Source: Pseudoflavonifractor intestinihominis
GTDB taxonomy: Bacteria > Bacillota > Clostridia > Oscillospirales > Oscillospiraceae
NCBI RefSeq assembly: GCF_040096055.1
Contig: NZ_JBBMFK010000014.1
Coordinates: 28,960-92,959, forward strand
Length of the DNA: 64,000 nucleotides
Reading direction: 5' to 3'
A program made the translations under genes and the position numbers. The notes beneath the pieces were generated by a model. The model saw nothing but the letters and a program-made list of their open reading frames with translations, made no database searches and had not been told where the DNA came from. Shown piece by piece: positions 27,140 through 36,423 of the stretch. Positions within the stretch are counted from its first letter, which is position 1; the number at the start of each line of letters is the position of its first letter.

Positions 27140-27907
27140 TTATGCCCGGTAGAAGGTCTCGGGCAGCCGGTAGGGGGCGCATTTGAGCTCAAAGGCCTTG
27201 CGGGCGGTCTGGTAGACCGGGCCCCGGAAGGCCCTGGAGCCGGTGGGGCACACCCGGATGCAGGCCGCGCAGGCGATGCAGGTGTCCTCCCTGGTCTTGG
27301 CGGGCTCCGCTGGGTCGATGGACCCGGTGGGGCAGATGGCGGCGCAGGCGCCGCAGCCGGTGCAGGTCTTGTCCCCGGAGGGCCGGAAGGAGGAGGCGCC
27401 CGGCTTCTTGTAGGGCCGGCTGCCCTTCACCAGGATCTCGCCGGGGTGGCTGTCGGAGAACAGGCCCCGCCGGGCCTGACACTCCCGGCCAAAGGCGGCG
27501 ATGGCCGCCATGTCCTTTTCATCGGGCCGGTGGGCGGCCACGGTGGGGAAAATGGAGTGCTTGGCGATGAAGGCCCCCGCCCCCACCACCCGGAAGCCCT
27601 GGGCCTCCAGCAGATCGGTCAGCTCCAGCAGGGCGTCGTCATAGTCCCGGTTGCCGTACACCGCGATGGCCGCCGCCGGGCCGCCGCTGCCCTTCAGATG
27701 GGCCAGGGAGGACAGGCACAGGCCGGGGATGCGGCCCGCATACACCGGCATGCCCACCACCAGCATCTCCTCCGCGCCCACGGCCAGGTCCTCTTCCAGC
27801 GGTGCCTTCAGCAGGTCCACCTGCTCCCCGCCGGGCTCCATGGCGGCGGCTGCCGCCACCGTGACCTGTCTGGTGGTGTCGTTTGGACTGAAATAGACGA
27901 TTTTCAA
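27140..27907 (-). CDS. EFR1-type flavodoxin-ferredoxin fusion protein
   Basis: About 256 residues. The N-terminal flavodoxin-like fold begins LKIVYFSPNDTTRQV. The C-terminal part carries two 4Fe-4S clusters: CTGCGACAAICPTG and CIACAACIRVCPTGS. Such EFR1 proteins are electron carriers common in gut Clostridia. The start is taken as TTG at 27907 with GGGGAG upstream; an ATG at 27955 is possible but gives an unusual N-terminus. It may supply electrons to the many flavoenzymes in the region; no specific partner is shown. Confidence 0.85.
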   Translation of the reverse strand: MKIVYFSPNDTTRQVTVAAAAAMEPGGEQVDLLKAPLEEDLAVGAEEMLVVGMPVYAGRIPGLCLSSLAHLKGSGGPAAAIAVYGNRDYDDALLELTDLLEAQGFRVVGAGAFIAKHSIFPTVAAHRPDEKDMAAIAAFGRECQARRGLFSDSHPGEILVKGSRPYKKPGASSFRPSGDKTCTGCGACAAICPTGSIDPAEPAKTREDTCIACAACIRVCPTGSRAFRGPVYQTARKAFELKCAPYRLPETFYRA

Positions 27908-28154
27908 GGTAAGCTCCCCTTTCCCAGCTCCGCCCGTTCCGGGCGGTGGCTTCACGCGGCGGGCGGCAGAGGCCGGCTTTTTGCGGCCCTTGCCGCGCCA
28001 ATAACCCCCTCGGCGGTTTATTCAGCAGGCATCATTATACCACATCCCTTCCGGCGGTTCCAGCCGGAAGGCCGGTGGAACTTCTCCCGGGCCCCTGTGC
28101 AAAAAGCTGTGCGCCAAAACCATTCTTTCTGTGCACACCTCTTTTAAAAATCTA

Positions 28155-28163
28155 TGTTATACT
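28155..28163 (+). promoter_or_regulatory. Extended -10 promoter of the XRE-SLH operon
   Basis: TGTTATACT about 38 bp before the start codon. No clear -35. Confidence 0.55.
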
Positions 28164-28200
28164 AAATTTGCTTTATTCTGTAAACTTGCACCAGGAGGGG

Positions 28201-29649
28201 ATGCCCTTGCTGCTGTTCAGCGAATACCTGCGGGACCTGCTGCAGGCCAAGAAAATGACCGTGTCCGCCCTGTCCCGTCTGTCGGGGGTGGAGCGGACCG
28301 CCCTCTCCAAGGCCCTGACGGGGCAGCGGGTGCTGCCCTACGACGCCCTGGACGCCCTGATCTACCACCTGCGGCTAACCCCCGGCGAGGGCCAGCGGCT
28401 GCGGGGCTACTACGACGCCCAGTTTGAAAAGGAGGGCCTCCGCCGGGCCCGGGACATGGTGGGGCGGCTGTTCTCCGGCCTGGCGGAGCTGGATTTCTCC
28501 GCCCCCGCCTTTGAGGAGAGCCGCCTGCTGATGGATCTGGACCAGTACGCCGGGCGACGGTCTATTTTTTCCGGCGCGGCCAGCGTGCAGCCCCTGCTGC
28601 GGATGGTGCTGGCCCAGGAGCTGGCCAGGCCGGACGCCCGGGTGGAGCTGACCGTGCCCCCCACCGACACCTTCCTCAGCGGCGAACTGCTCCGCCGGTA
28701 CCTGGACGGCCGGATGGAGGCGGAGGTGCGGCAGATCGTGGCCTTTGACGCCTCGGGGGCGGCGGAGGACATCAGCCAGCACAACCTGGACTGCTTCTGC
28801 CGCCTGCTGCCCGTGTGCCTGCTGTCCCGGCGGCGGTACCACCCCTACTACTACTATGACAACACCATCGCCGCCCGGTATACCGACCCCTTCCCCTACT
28901 TTCTGGCCACCCACAGCTGTGTGGTGTGCCTGTCGGAGGACGGGAATCAGGCCATGCTGCTGCGGGGCGAGGACCAGGTGACGGGCTATCACCGGCACTT
29001 CCAGTCCCTCCTCGCCCGGTGCTACAGCCTGATCCAGTACACCGCCGACCCGGTGGAGATCCTGGAGTCCTACGACCTGTGCACCGATGAAAACGGATTT
29101 TACATGGTGATGGACCAGCCCTGTTTCGGCCGGTTCTATGCCGACGAGGTCATTGGCCGGTATCTGCGGCCCGGCCTGCCCTTCTACGACCGCCTGGCCG
29201 CCGCGGCCAGACGGCGGTTCGGGCGGCTGCGGACGGCGGAGCGGTTCTACACCCTGTTCACCCGGGGCGGGCTGGAGCGCTTCCGGGATACCGGCGCGCT
29301 GGACGACTTCCCCACTTCCTTTGTGGCCCCCTTCCCGCCGGAGCAGCGGCGGCTGCTGATGGCCGCCATGGCCGAGCGCATCCGCTCGGGGGACATCACC
29401 GGGCGGCTGATGCAGCCGGGCCTCTTCCCCGACTACCTGAGCATGACCACCTCCCAGCACTCCGGCGTGGGCTTCTTCACCACCGAGCGCTTTCCCCTCC
29501 AGGACGGCTTCTGCTCCGTGCAGATCCGGGAGTCCAACCTGTGCCGGGCCTTCCACCAGTGGCTCCTCCACCTGCCCGACAGCGAGGCGGTGCTCAGCGG
29601 GGAGGAGACAGCGGCGGTGCTGGACGAGCTGGCCCGTACATTGACGTAA
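28201..29649 (+). CDS. XRE-type helix-turn-helix regulator with long unknown C-terminal region
   Basis: A 482-residue protein. The first ~65 residues are a helix-turn-helix (SEYLRDLLQAKKMTVSALSRLSGVERTALSKALTGQRVLPYDALDALI). The rest has no recognisable domain. Its C-terminal segment (FPDYLSMTTSQHSGVGFFTTERFP) is aromatic-rich and may sense a ligand. AGGAGG precedes the ATG directly. It is followed after 11 bp by a membrane protein gene and then the SLH surface protein, so it probably controls this surface locus. Confidence 0.8.
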   Translation: MPLLLFSEYLRDLLQAKKMTVSALSRLSGVERTALSKALTGQRVLPYDALDALIYHLRLTPGEGQRLRGYYDAQFEKEGLRRARDMVGRLFSGLAELDFSAPAFEESRLLMDLDQYAGRRSIFSGAASVQPLLRMVLAQELARPDARVELTVPPTDTFLSGELLRRYLDGRMEAEVRQIVAFDASGAAEDISQHNLDCFCRLLPVCLLSRRRYHPYYYYDNTIAARYTDPFPYFLATHSCVVCLSEDGNQAMLLRGEDQVTGYHRHFQSLLARCYSLIQYTADPVEILESYDLCTDENGFYMVMDQPCFGRFYADEVIGRYLRPGLPFYDRLAAAARRRFGRLRTAERFYTLFTRGGLERFRDTGALDDFPTSFVAPFPPEQRRLLMAAMAERIRSGDITGRLMQPGLFPDYLSMTTSQHSGVGFFTTERFPLQDGFCSVQIRESNLCRAFHQWLLHLPDSEAVLSGEETAAVLDELARTLT

Positions 29650-29660
29650 GAGGTGCAGCT

Positions 29661-30401
29661 ATGTTGAACTGGATCGTGACAAACTGGATTTTTTCCATCC
29701 CCATCTGCGCCTTTGTGGTCTATCTGGTCTGCTACGGCATGGAGCAGGCCGTCTACGCCGGACTGGGCATCCCCGCCGCCAAGGCGCCCCACAAGAAGCG
29801 CTTTCCCGCCGCCATTCTCTTTCTGGAGGCCCTGGCGGTGTTCTTTTTCCTGATGTGGTACAACTGCGGCATGGTGTTCTGGGACAAGGGATGGCGGCCC
29901 GCTCTGCTGGTCCTCTTCTTTGTCTTTCTGGCTGTGCTGGCGGCGGTGTGGGGCCGGACCCTCCGGCGGCTGACCCGGCGCTCCCCCAAGTGGGGCCGGG
30001 GATACCCCACCCCGGCGGCGCTGTGCTTCTGCCTGCGGCGGACGGTGGGCAGCTTTGTGCCCGGCTGGTTTTTGGGGCTGATCCCCGCTGGCATTTACCA
30101 GAGCATCAGCCTCAGCGACGTGGAGGGGACCGCCCGCAGCCTGGTGGCCCAGATACTCCCCGGCCTTCTGCCGGTGCTCTTCCTGGCGGCCGTCTGGGTG
30201 ATCAGCGACAACGACGAAAAGTCCATCCGGGCCGCCGCCAACGGCACCTACGACCCCCGGAAGGAGCCGGAGAAAGCGGAGCGGACCCTGTTTGATATCA
30301 CCTATGAAGCCCAGATGGCGGACCTCATCCAGCAGGCCATCCAGCAGGAGGAAGAGGAAAACGAACGCCGCTACCGGGAATACTGGGAGGGAAAAGGATG
30401 A
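29661..30401 (+). CDS. Polytopic membrane protein
   Basis: A 246-residue protein with about five hydrophobic segments in the first 190 residues and a charged cytoplasmic tail ending in QEEEENERRYREYWEGKG. No family recognised. The SLH protein gene starts within its stop codon (ATGA overlap), so the two are translationally coupled. It may help export or anchor that protein. Confidence 0.75.
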   Translation: MLNWIVTNWIFSIPICAFVVYLVCYGMEQAVYAGLGIPAAKAPHKKRFPAAILFLEALAVFFFLMWYNCGMVFWDKGWRPALLVLFFVFLAVLAAVWGRTLRRLTRRSPKWGRGYPTPAALCFCLRRTVGSFVPGWFLGLIPAGIYQSISLSDVEGTARSLVAQILPGLLPVLFLAAVWVISDNDEKSIRAAANGTYDPRKEPEKAERTLFDITYEAQMADLIQQAIQQEEEENERRYREYWEGKG

Positions 30402-33400
30402 AAAGAACGAGATTTTGCAAGAAAAACAGGTGCATCAGCTGGCTTCTGACCCTGGCGCTGACGGTGGGGCTCCTCTCTCCGCTGAGCGCCCTGGCGCCGG
30501 AGGCGCAGGCGGCAGGCTCCCTCAAGCCCGCCGCGCCGGTGCTGGACGATTTTCTGGTGCCGGTGTCCCAGGTCACCAAGGTCCCCGCCGGGTACACCGG
30601 CGTGTACACCGCCTCCGACCTGCTGGCCATCTCGGCCGCCCCGAACTCCAACTATATCCTGATGGCCGACATCGACCTGTCCGACTACAACTGGACGCCT
30701 CTGTGCAACAATTCCGACGCCCCCTTTACCGGCATTTTTGAGGGCAACGGCCATGTGATCTCCAACCTGAAGGGCGTCAACGGCCTGTTCGGCTATACAT
30801 CCTCCGTCAGCGGCAGCGCGGAGATTCGGAATGTAGGCATTGAAAACGCCTCTGTTTCCGCACAGTACGACAATTACAGGTCGGGCATCATCGGCGGCAT
30901 CGTCGCCTATGCCACAGGTAGCACCACCATCTCCAACTGCTATTTTCAAGGGGATATCGACAGCAACGCCAATATGATCGGCGGCATCGTGGGAATGTTC
31001 AACAGCACCGAGCCGGTGGAATACTGCTGGATGGCAGGCAGCATCCGCTCCACCAATGTGGGCGGAAGCTTTGATGAACCGCGGGTAGGCGGCATTTTGG
31101 CCGAGTCCGGGCGCAGCAGCTACCTGACCGTCAACGGCTGCATCCACAGCGGCTCCATTGAGGCCGAGGGATATGCGCTCTATGCAGGCGGCATCAGCGG
31201 ATTGCTGGAGGGCACCATCTCCAACTGCCAGAATTACGGCTCCATAACCTATAATGCCAGTTATTACAGCGAGTATGCCCATATTGGCGGCATTGACAGC
31301 GGACTCTGGAGCACGCTCATAGATTCCTGTATGAACGCTGCGGATATCCAGGTGGCCAGACTTTCAGACGTCCCTTCTGACTCAATTGTCGGCGGTATCT
31401 CCGCCCTTGGCACCCGCATCAGCAACTGCTTCAACTGCGGCGATATCAGCACCGACGGCGGGTCCTATGTGGGCGGAATTACCGGCGAGAACGGCCGGGC
31501 GGACAACAGCTACAACGTGGGTACAATCCGTTCGGTCAATCCGGGCTCCATCAATGTTGACCCAGGCTATTACGGCTGCGGCGCCCTGTTCGGCTCCGCT
31601 TCGGGCGGCTCTTCCAACTGCTACTATCTGGCCTGCGACCTGCCCGCCTACGAGAAGGTCAACGGCACCCCCACCCTCAACACCATCCGCTCCCTGTCCG
31701 CAGAACAGATGAAAAAGAGCAGCAACTTCAGCGGCTTTGACTTTGACAGCGTCTGGACCATGGGCAGCGGCAGCTACCCCTACCCCGTCCTCCGCAATGC
31801 GCGGGGCACGGATGTGGGCTCCGGCACCACCCCGCCCTCCTCGGGCACCATCCCCACCCCCGTTCTGGAGAAGGCGGAGTTTGCCAACAAGGCGGTGACC
31901 GTGACCTGGACCCTGCCCCTCACCGTCCCCGGCCAGACCAACACGGTGGACAGCTTCAACATCCTGCGCAAGTCGGGCAGCGGCAGCAGCTACCAGGTCA
32001 TCGCCACCGTGTCCGGCAGCTCCGGCGGCTCCTACACCGACCGGGCGGTCATCATCGGGGCCACCTATACCTACACCGTCCAGGCCTGCTACCAGGGCAG
32101 GACCGGCAGCTATAACGCCGCCGGCCTGACCGTCAAGGCGGAGGACCCGCCCGGCGTCAGCGACGACCTGTCCTACGAGATCGTAAACGGCAAGGCCGTC
32201 ATCACCGACTGCCGGGAGACGGCGGTGAAGGTGGCCATCCCCGCCCAGCTGGAGGGCTGCCCGGTGGTCATGATCGGCACCGGCGCCTTCCAGGACTGTA
32301 AAAAGCTGACCAGCGTCACCCTGCCCGACTGCCTGACCGTGGTGGGGGACCACGCCTTCAACGGCTGCTCCTCCCTCACCTCCATCGACCTGACCCACGT
32401 CGTCAGCATCGGCAAGCAGGCCTTTGCCTGGTGCACCGATCTGACGGACATCCGGTGCGGCCCCGACCTCCAGGCCATAGGAGAGTACGCCCTGAGGGGC
32501 TTCGACTCCCGGCTGGTGGTCACCGGCTACGTCCGCACCGCCGCGGAGCTCCAGTGCAGCATGGAGGGCGTCCAGTTCCGGTACATCCCCGCCGATGTGG
32601 ACAAGGTGGCCCGGGGCACCTTTGAGTACCCCGACGCCAACGGGGACCCCGCCTCCTACTCCTTCTACTACAACGACGACTTCTTCTCCTACGACAACAG
32701 CACCTACCACAGCGACCTGGCCATCATGACCCTAAAGCTGGCCATGGCGGGCTACTCCCGGCAGAACCTGTACACCGAGGAGCTGCCTGAGCACGACCTG
32801 CGCCGGGCCCTCAACCTCCAGCGGCTCTTCTCCGACATGGGCTTCGGCAACGCGGAGTTCCACAACTACAACACCGCCCTCACCGACTACTCCTCCAAGG
32901 TGGCCTACGGCTTTGCCAGCAGGCAGATCGGCCAGGACGTGGTGGTGGCCGTGGTGCTGCGGGGCGGCGGCTACGGCGGCGAGTGGGCGGACAACTTCAA
33001 CGTGGGCACCAGCGGCGACCACGCCGGCTTCTCCGCCGCCGCCAAGGCGGTCCAGGCCGAGCTGGAGGACTACATCGCCGGGCTGAAGGACCTGTACCAG
33101 TTCTCCGGAGACGTGAAGCTGTGGATGACCGGGTACAGCCGCTCCGGCGCCACCTGCAACCTGCTGGCCCAGGCCATGTCCTCCAAAATCGACAGCGACA
33201 ACCTCTACGCCTATGTGTTCGCCGCCCCCAACTGCACCACCTCCCCCAAGGCCTGCCGGGGGCTGTTCTCCATCATCAGCGCCGCCGACGTGGTGCCCTG
33301 TGTGCCCCTGAGCAAGTGGGGCTTCGGCCGCCACGGCACCACCCTCACCTTCCCCTCCATCCTGCCTGAGGTGCGCAAGGACGAGTTTGAAAAGCTCTCC

Positions 33401-34687
33401 GGCATCGACCTGGATGACGATGAGTCCGTCACCTATGTGGCTCAGCCCGCCGCAGTCCAGCAGCTCATCTCCTCTCTGGGGTTTGCGGTAGGCAGCCGCA
33501 GCGCCTACAACGACCGGTATTCCGACCTGATCCAGCAGAGTATGCGGGCCTATTACGGCACAAAGGAACCGGAGTACTCCGCAGGAGAGACGCTGGCCAA
33601 CGGGCTGTCCATTTCCGTCCTGCTATCGCTGCTGCCTGTCAACGTCCCCACTGCGTTCCTGCTGGATGCCATTGGCCGGGCCCACCAGCCCGCCCACTAC
33701 CTGGCCTGGCTGGAGACGGGCACCCTCAACTCCATCCGTGACTTTGACGCCAGCGGCAAGATGGTCACCTTCTCCTCCTCCGCCAACGCCCAGATCAGGA
33801 GCAGCAGCGGCGACGTGGTGGCCACCATCCGGGGCGGCGTCATCTCCACCGTGAAAAAGCCCGAGGGCCTCCAGCTGGAGTGCGTGGACGGCCAGACCAT
33901 CGTGCTCCTCACCAGCGGCGACTGGACGGTGGAGGTCTACGGCTCGGGCACGGCCGACATCACCGTCCTGGAGCTGGACGCCAACAGCGCCCTGCGCCGG
34001 GAGGTGCAGTTCACCGGCGTGGCCCTGAAGAACCTGACCATCGCCCTGGACGTGGACGCCGACGCCGACGGGCAGCAGTACGTTCTGGAGGACGGGGACA
34101 CGGTCATCAAGCCCACCAGCGACGTCACCAACGGGGAGGAGACCGCCTCGGGGACCTTCCGGGACGTGCCCGCCGGGAGCTGGTACTACGACGCGGTCCA
34201 GTGGGCGGTGGAGAACGGGGTCACCTCGGGCACCGGCCCGGACACCTTCTCCCCCGACCGGGCCTGCACCCGCTCCGAGGTGGTCACCCTGCTGTGGCGG
34301 GCCCTGGGCCTGGACGAGGGGTCGGGCTCCTCCGCCGAAAACCCCTTCCGGGACGTGCCCTCCAATGCCTTCTACCACGACGCGGTGCTGTGGGCGGCGG
34401 AGAACGGCATCACCACCGGCTCCACCCCCACCACCTTCTCCCCCAACGCCGTGTGCACCCGCTCGGAGGTGGTCACCTTCCTGTGGCGGGCCGACTTCCC
34501 CCTCAAGCAGCTCTCCGGCTCTGTGGCCTTCACCGACGTGGACCGGGACGACTTCTTCTGGTACCCGGTGAAGTGGGCCGTGGAGGAGGACATCACCACC
34601 GGCACCTCCGCCACCACCTTCTCCCCTATGCTCACCTGCACCCGGGCCCAGGTGGTCACCTTCCTGTACCGGTTCTTCAGCCGGTAA
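30398..34687 (+). CDS. Giant SLH-anchored surface protein with GLUG, FN3, LRR and lipase-like domains
   Basis: A 1429-residue exported protein. Signal peptide (WLLTLALTVGLLSPLSALAPEAQA). Residues ~60-440 are GLUG-type repeats (IGGIVGMF, VGGILAESG, AGGISGLLEG, VGGITGENG). Residues ~490-590 are a fibronectin-III-like domain. Residues ~600-705 are BspA-type leucine-rich repeats (GAFQDCKKLTSVTLP, HAFNGCSSLTSIDL). Residues ~740-1120 resemble class-3 lipases: nucleophile elbow TGYSRSGA (Ser near 914), then AADVVPCVP and FGRHGT as acid and His candidates. Three SLH domains (34156-34684) should attach it to the cell wall. It is the last gene of a three-gene operon. Confidence 0.88.
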   Translation: MKRTRFCKKNRCISWLLTLALTVGLLSPLSALAPEAQAAGSLKPAAPVLDDFLVPVSQVTKVPAGYTGVYTASDLLAISAAPNSNYILMADIDLSDYNWTPLCNNSDAPFTGIFEGNGHVISNLKGVNGLFGYTSSVSGSAEIRNVGIENASVSAQYDNYRSGIIGGIVAYATGSTTISNCYFQGDIDSNANMIGGIVGMFNSTEPVEYCWMAGSIRSTNVGGSFDEPRVGGILAESGRSSYLTVNGCIHSGSIEAEGYALYAGGISGLLEGTISNCQNYGSITYNASYYSEYAHIGGIDSGLWSTLIDSCMNAADIQVARLSDVPSDSIVGGISALGTRISNCFNCGDISTDGGSYVGGITGENGRADNSYNVGTIRSVNPGSINVDPGYYGCGALFGSASGGSSNCYYLACDLPAYEKVNGTPTLNTIRSLSAEQMKKSSNFSGFDFDSVWTMGSGSYPYPVLRNARGTDVGSGTTPPSSGTIPTPVLEKAEFANKAVTVTWTLPLTVPGQTNTVDSFNILRKSGSGSSYQVIATVSGSSGGSYTDRAVIIGATYTYTVQACYQGRTGSYNAAGLTVKAEDPPGVSDDLSYEIVNGKAVITDCRETAVKVAIPAQLEGCPVVMIGTGAFQDCKKLTSVTLPDCLTVVGDHAFNGCSSLTSIDLTHVVSIGKQAFAWCTDLTDIRCGPDLQAIGEYALRGFDSRLVVTGYVRTAAELQCSMEGVQFRYIPADVDKVARGTFEYPDANGDPASYSFYYNDDFFSYDNSTYHSDLAIMTLKLAMAGYSRQNLYTEELPEHDLRRALNLQRLFSDMGFGNAEFHNYNTALTDYSSKVAYGFASRQIGQDVVVAVVLRGGGYGGEWADNFNVGTSGDHAGFSAAAKAVQAELEDYIAGLKDLYQFSGDVKLWMTGYSRSGATCNLLAQAMSSKIDSDNLYAYVFAAPNCTTSPKACRGLFSIISAADVVPCVPLSKWGFGRHGTTLTFPSILPEVRKDEFEKLSGIDLDDDESVTYVAQPAAVQQLISSLGFAVGSRSAYNDRYSDLIQQSMRAYYGTKEPEYSAGETLANGLSISVLLSLLPVNVPTAFLLDAIGRAHQPAHYLAWLETGTLNSIRDFDASGKMVTFSSSANAQIRSSSGDVVATIRGGVISTVKKPEGLQLECVDGQTIVLLTSGDWTVEVYGSGTADITVLELDANSALRREVQFTGVALKNLTIALDVDADADGQQYVLEDGDTVIKPTSDVTNGEETASGTFRDVPAGSWYYDAVQWAVENGVTSGTGPDTFSPDRACTRSEVVTLLWRALGLDEGSGSSAENPFRDVPSNAFYHDAVLWAAENGITTGSTPTTFSPNAVCTRSEVVTFLWRADFPLKQLSGSVAFTDVDRDDFFWYPVKWAVEEDITTGTSATTFSPMLTCTRAQVVTFLYRFFSR

Positions 34688-34697
34688 TCCCTTGATA

Positions 34698-34746
34698 CAA
34701 AAGAGGCCGTAGGGCCGCTCAGAGAGCGGCCCTACGGCCTCTTTTT
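34698..34746. terminator. Bidirectional terminator
   Basis: AAGAGGCCGTAGGGCCGCTC with its complement, then TTTTTAT. It lies between the SLH gene and the convergent dehydratase genes. Confidence 0.9.
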
Positions 34747-34761
34747 ATGCTTTTTATGCTC

Positions 34762-36423
34762 TCAGCTCCGGTCCACCAGGTCCATGGCGAAGAGGGCCGC
34801 CCCCAGGGCGCCGCAGAGCTGGGCGTTCTCATCCACCACCAGGGTGGTCTCCAGCTTCTCCTCCAGGGTCTTGACCAGACTCTCGTTCTTGGACACGCCG
34901 CCGGTCATCATGTACCGCTCCTGGCCGCCCACACGCTTGACCAGGGCCGCCGTCTTGGCGGCCACCGCCTTGTTCAGGCCGTGGACAATGTCGTCGGGGG
35001 CCTTGTTCTGGGCGATGAGGGACACCACCTCCGACTCGGCGAACACGGTGCACATGCTGGAGATGGTGATGTCCTCATGGTACTTCAGGCCCATGTGGCT
35101 CATCTGGTCCAGGCTGGTCTCCATGGTCCGGGCCATCATCTCCAGGAAGCGGCCCGTGCCCGCGGCACACTTGTCGTTCATCACAAAGTTGACCACCCCG
35201 CCGTTCTCGTCCAGCCGGATGACCTTGCTGTCCTGGCCGCCGATGTCGATGACCGTCCGCACCGTGGGGTCCAGGTAGTGGGCCCCCCTGGCGTGGCAGG
35301 TGATCTCGGTGATGCTCTTGTCCCCCTGGTCGATGGCGGTGCGGCCGTAGCCGGTGGTCACCATGGCGTCGATGTCCTCCCGCTTCAGCCCCGCGTGGGT
35401 CAGGGCCTCCTCCAGGGCCCGCTCCGCCCCGGCGGCCGCGCCCGCGCCGGTGGGCAGGATGACCCCCGTCACAATGTGCCCGTCCCGGTCCAGGATCACC
35501 ACGTCCGTGCTGGTGGAGCCGCTGTCAATGCCCGCAAAATAGCCCTTGCCCATCTTTTTCTCCGTCCCTTCCTGCCAGTGGCTGCCGATGCGCTCGGCAA
35601 AGGCGTCCAGCCGGGTCAGCAGCTGGCCGCTGCTCTGCAGCGTATAGTCCGACTCGATCTTCAGCAGGGGCACCGCCGCCTCCTGCCTGACCTGCATGTA
35701 CTCAAAGCTGTAAAAGTCGCAGAACTTCACCGTGTGGTAGATGATGCCCTTCAGGTTGGGGTGGCGGTAGAGCTGCCTGCGGCCGGTGTTGTCCATCATC
35801 CGCATGCAGGGCAGCTGCCGGAGCAGCTCGCCGGCATACCAGTCCATCAGGCTGTCAAAGTCCCCGTCCTCCGGGGGCGGCACCTCCCCCACCGACCGGT
35901 TGTGGACGCAGGTGTCGTTTACAACCGGGTAGGGCATGGCCTTCTGCACCATGTCGTAGAGCTGCTTTCCCATGCGGGCGCCCAGCACGCTGATGTAGGG
36001 CTCCATGCTCCGCTCCACGGGCCGGAAGGCCTTCCGGAAGGCCCGGATATCAAAGGTGGTCCCCCGGTAGGCCCCGTAGGCCTCAGCCAGGCCTTTGAGC
36101 TGCTCCGCGGTCCGCTCCCGGCTGCATGCGCCGTCGCTGCGGAGCATGTCCAGCAGATAGAGGAAGTCCAGCTTGCCGCTGTCGGCCAGGATGTCGTACA
36201 CGCTGCGGATGGTGTCGCAGCAGTTGACCAGCACCAGCTCTTTGACCTCCCCGGCCATCACCTGCTCCAGCACCGCCTTCCCGAAGCCGCACAGGTTGGG
36301 GTGGGCGATCTGCTCGGCACGGTCAAAGCCCTGGGGCATGTCGTTCAGGTTGGCGCAGTCCGCCCCCAGGGCCGTCAGCAGCTCCACCGGCGTGTATTTG
36401 CACACATAGTAGAGTTTATTCAT
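34762..36423 (-). CDS. 2-hydroxyacyl-CoA dehydratase-like subunit fused to ATPase activator
   Basis: A 553-residue two-domain protein. Residues ~1-285 resemble a dehydratase subunit (HgdA/B type) with candidate Fe-S cysteines in HPNLCGFGK, VNCCDTIRS and KFCDFYSFE. Residues ~291-553 are a BcrAD/BadFG-type activator: GIDSGSTSTD, TTGYGRTAI, DIGGQDSK, and cluster cysteines in NDKCAAGTG and SSMCTVFAESE. The activator uses ATP to send one electron to the dehydratase, which removes water from 2-hydroxyacyl-CoA or acts on related substrates. The partner gene overlaps by 8 bp. The actual substrate is unknown. Confidence 0.87.
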   Translation of the reverse strand: MNKLYYVCKYTPVELLTALGADCANLNDMPQGFDRAEQIAHPNLCGFGKAVLEQVMAGEVKELVLVNCCDTIRSVYDILADSGKLDFLYLLDMLRSDGACSRERTAEQLKGLAEAYGAYRGTTFDIRAFRKAFRPVERSMEPYISVLGARMGKQLYDMVQKAMPYPVVNDTCVHNRSVGEVPPPEDGDFDSLMDWYAGELLRQLPCMRMMDNTGRRQLYRHPNLKGIIYHTVKFCDFYSFEYMQVRQEAAVPLLKIESDYTLQSSGQLLTRLDAFAERIGSHWQEGTEKKMGKGYFAGIDSGSTSTDVVILDRDGHIVTGVILPTGAGAAAGAERALEEALTHAGLKREDIDAMVTTGYGRTAIDQGDKSITEITCHARGAHYLDPTVRTVIDIGGQDSKVIRLDENGGVVNFVMNDKCAAGTGRFLEMMARTMETSLDQMSHMGLKYHEDITISSMCTVFAESEVVSLIAQNKAPDDIVHGLNKAVAAKTAALVKRVGGQERYMMTGGVSKNESLVKTLEEKLETTLVVDENAQLCGALGAALFAMDLVDRS

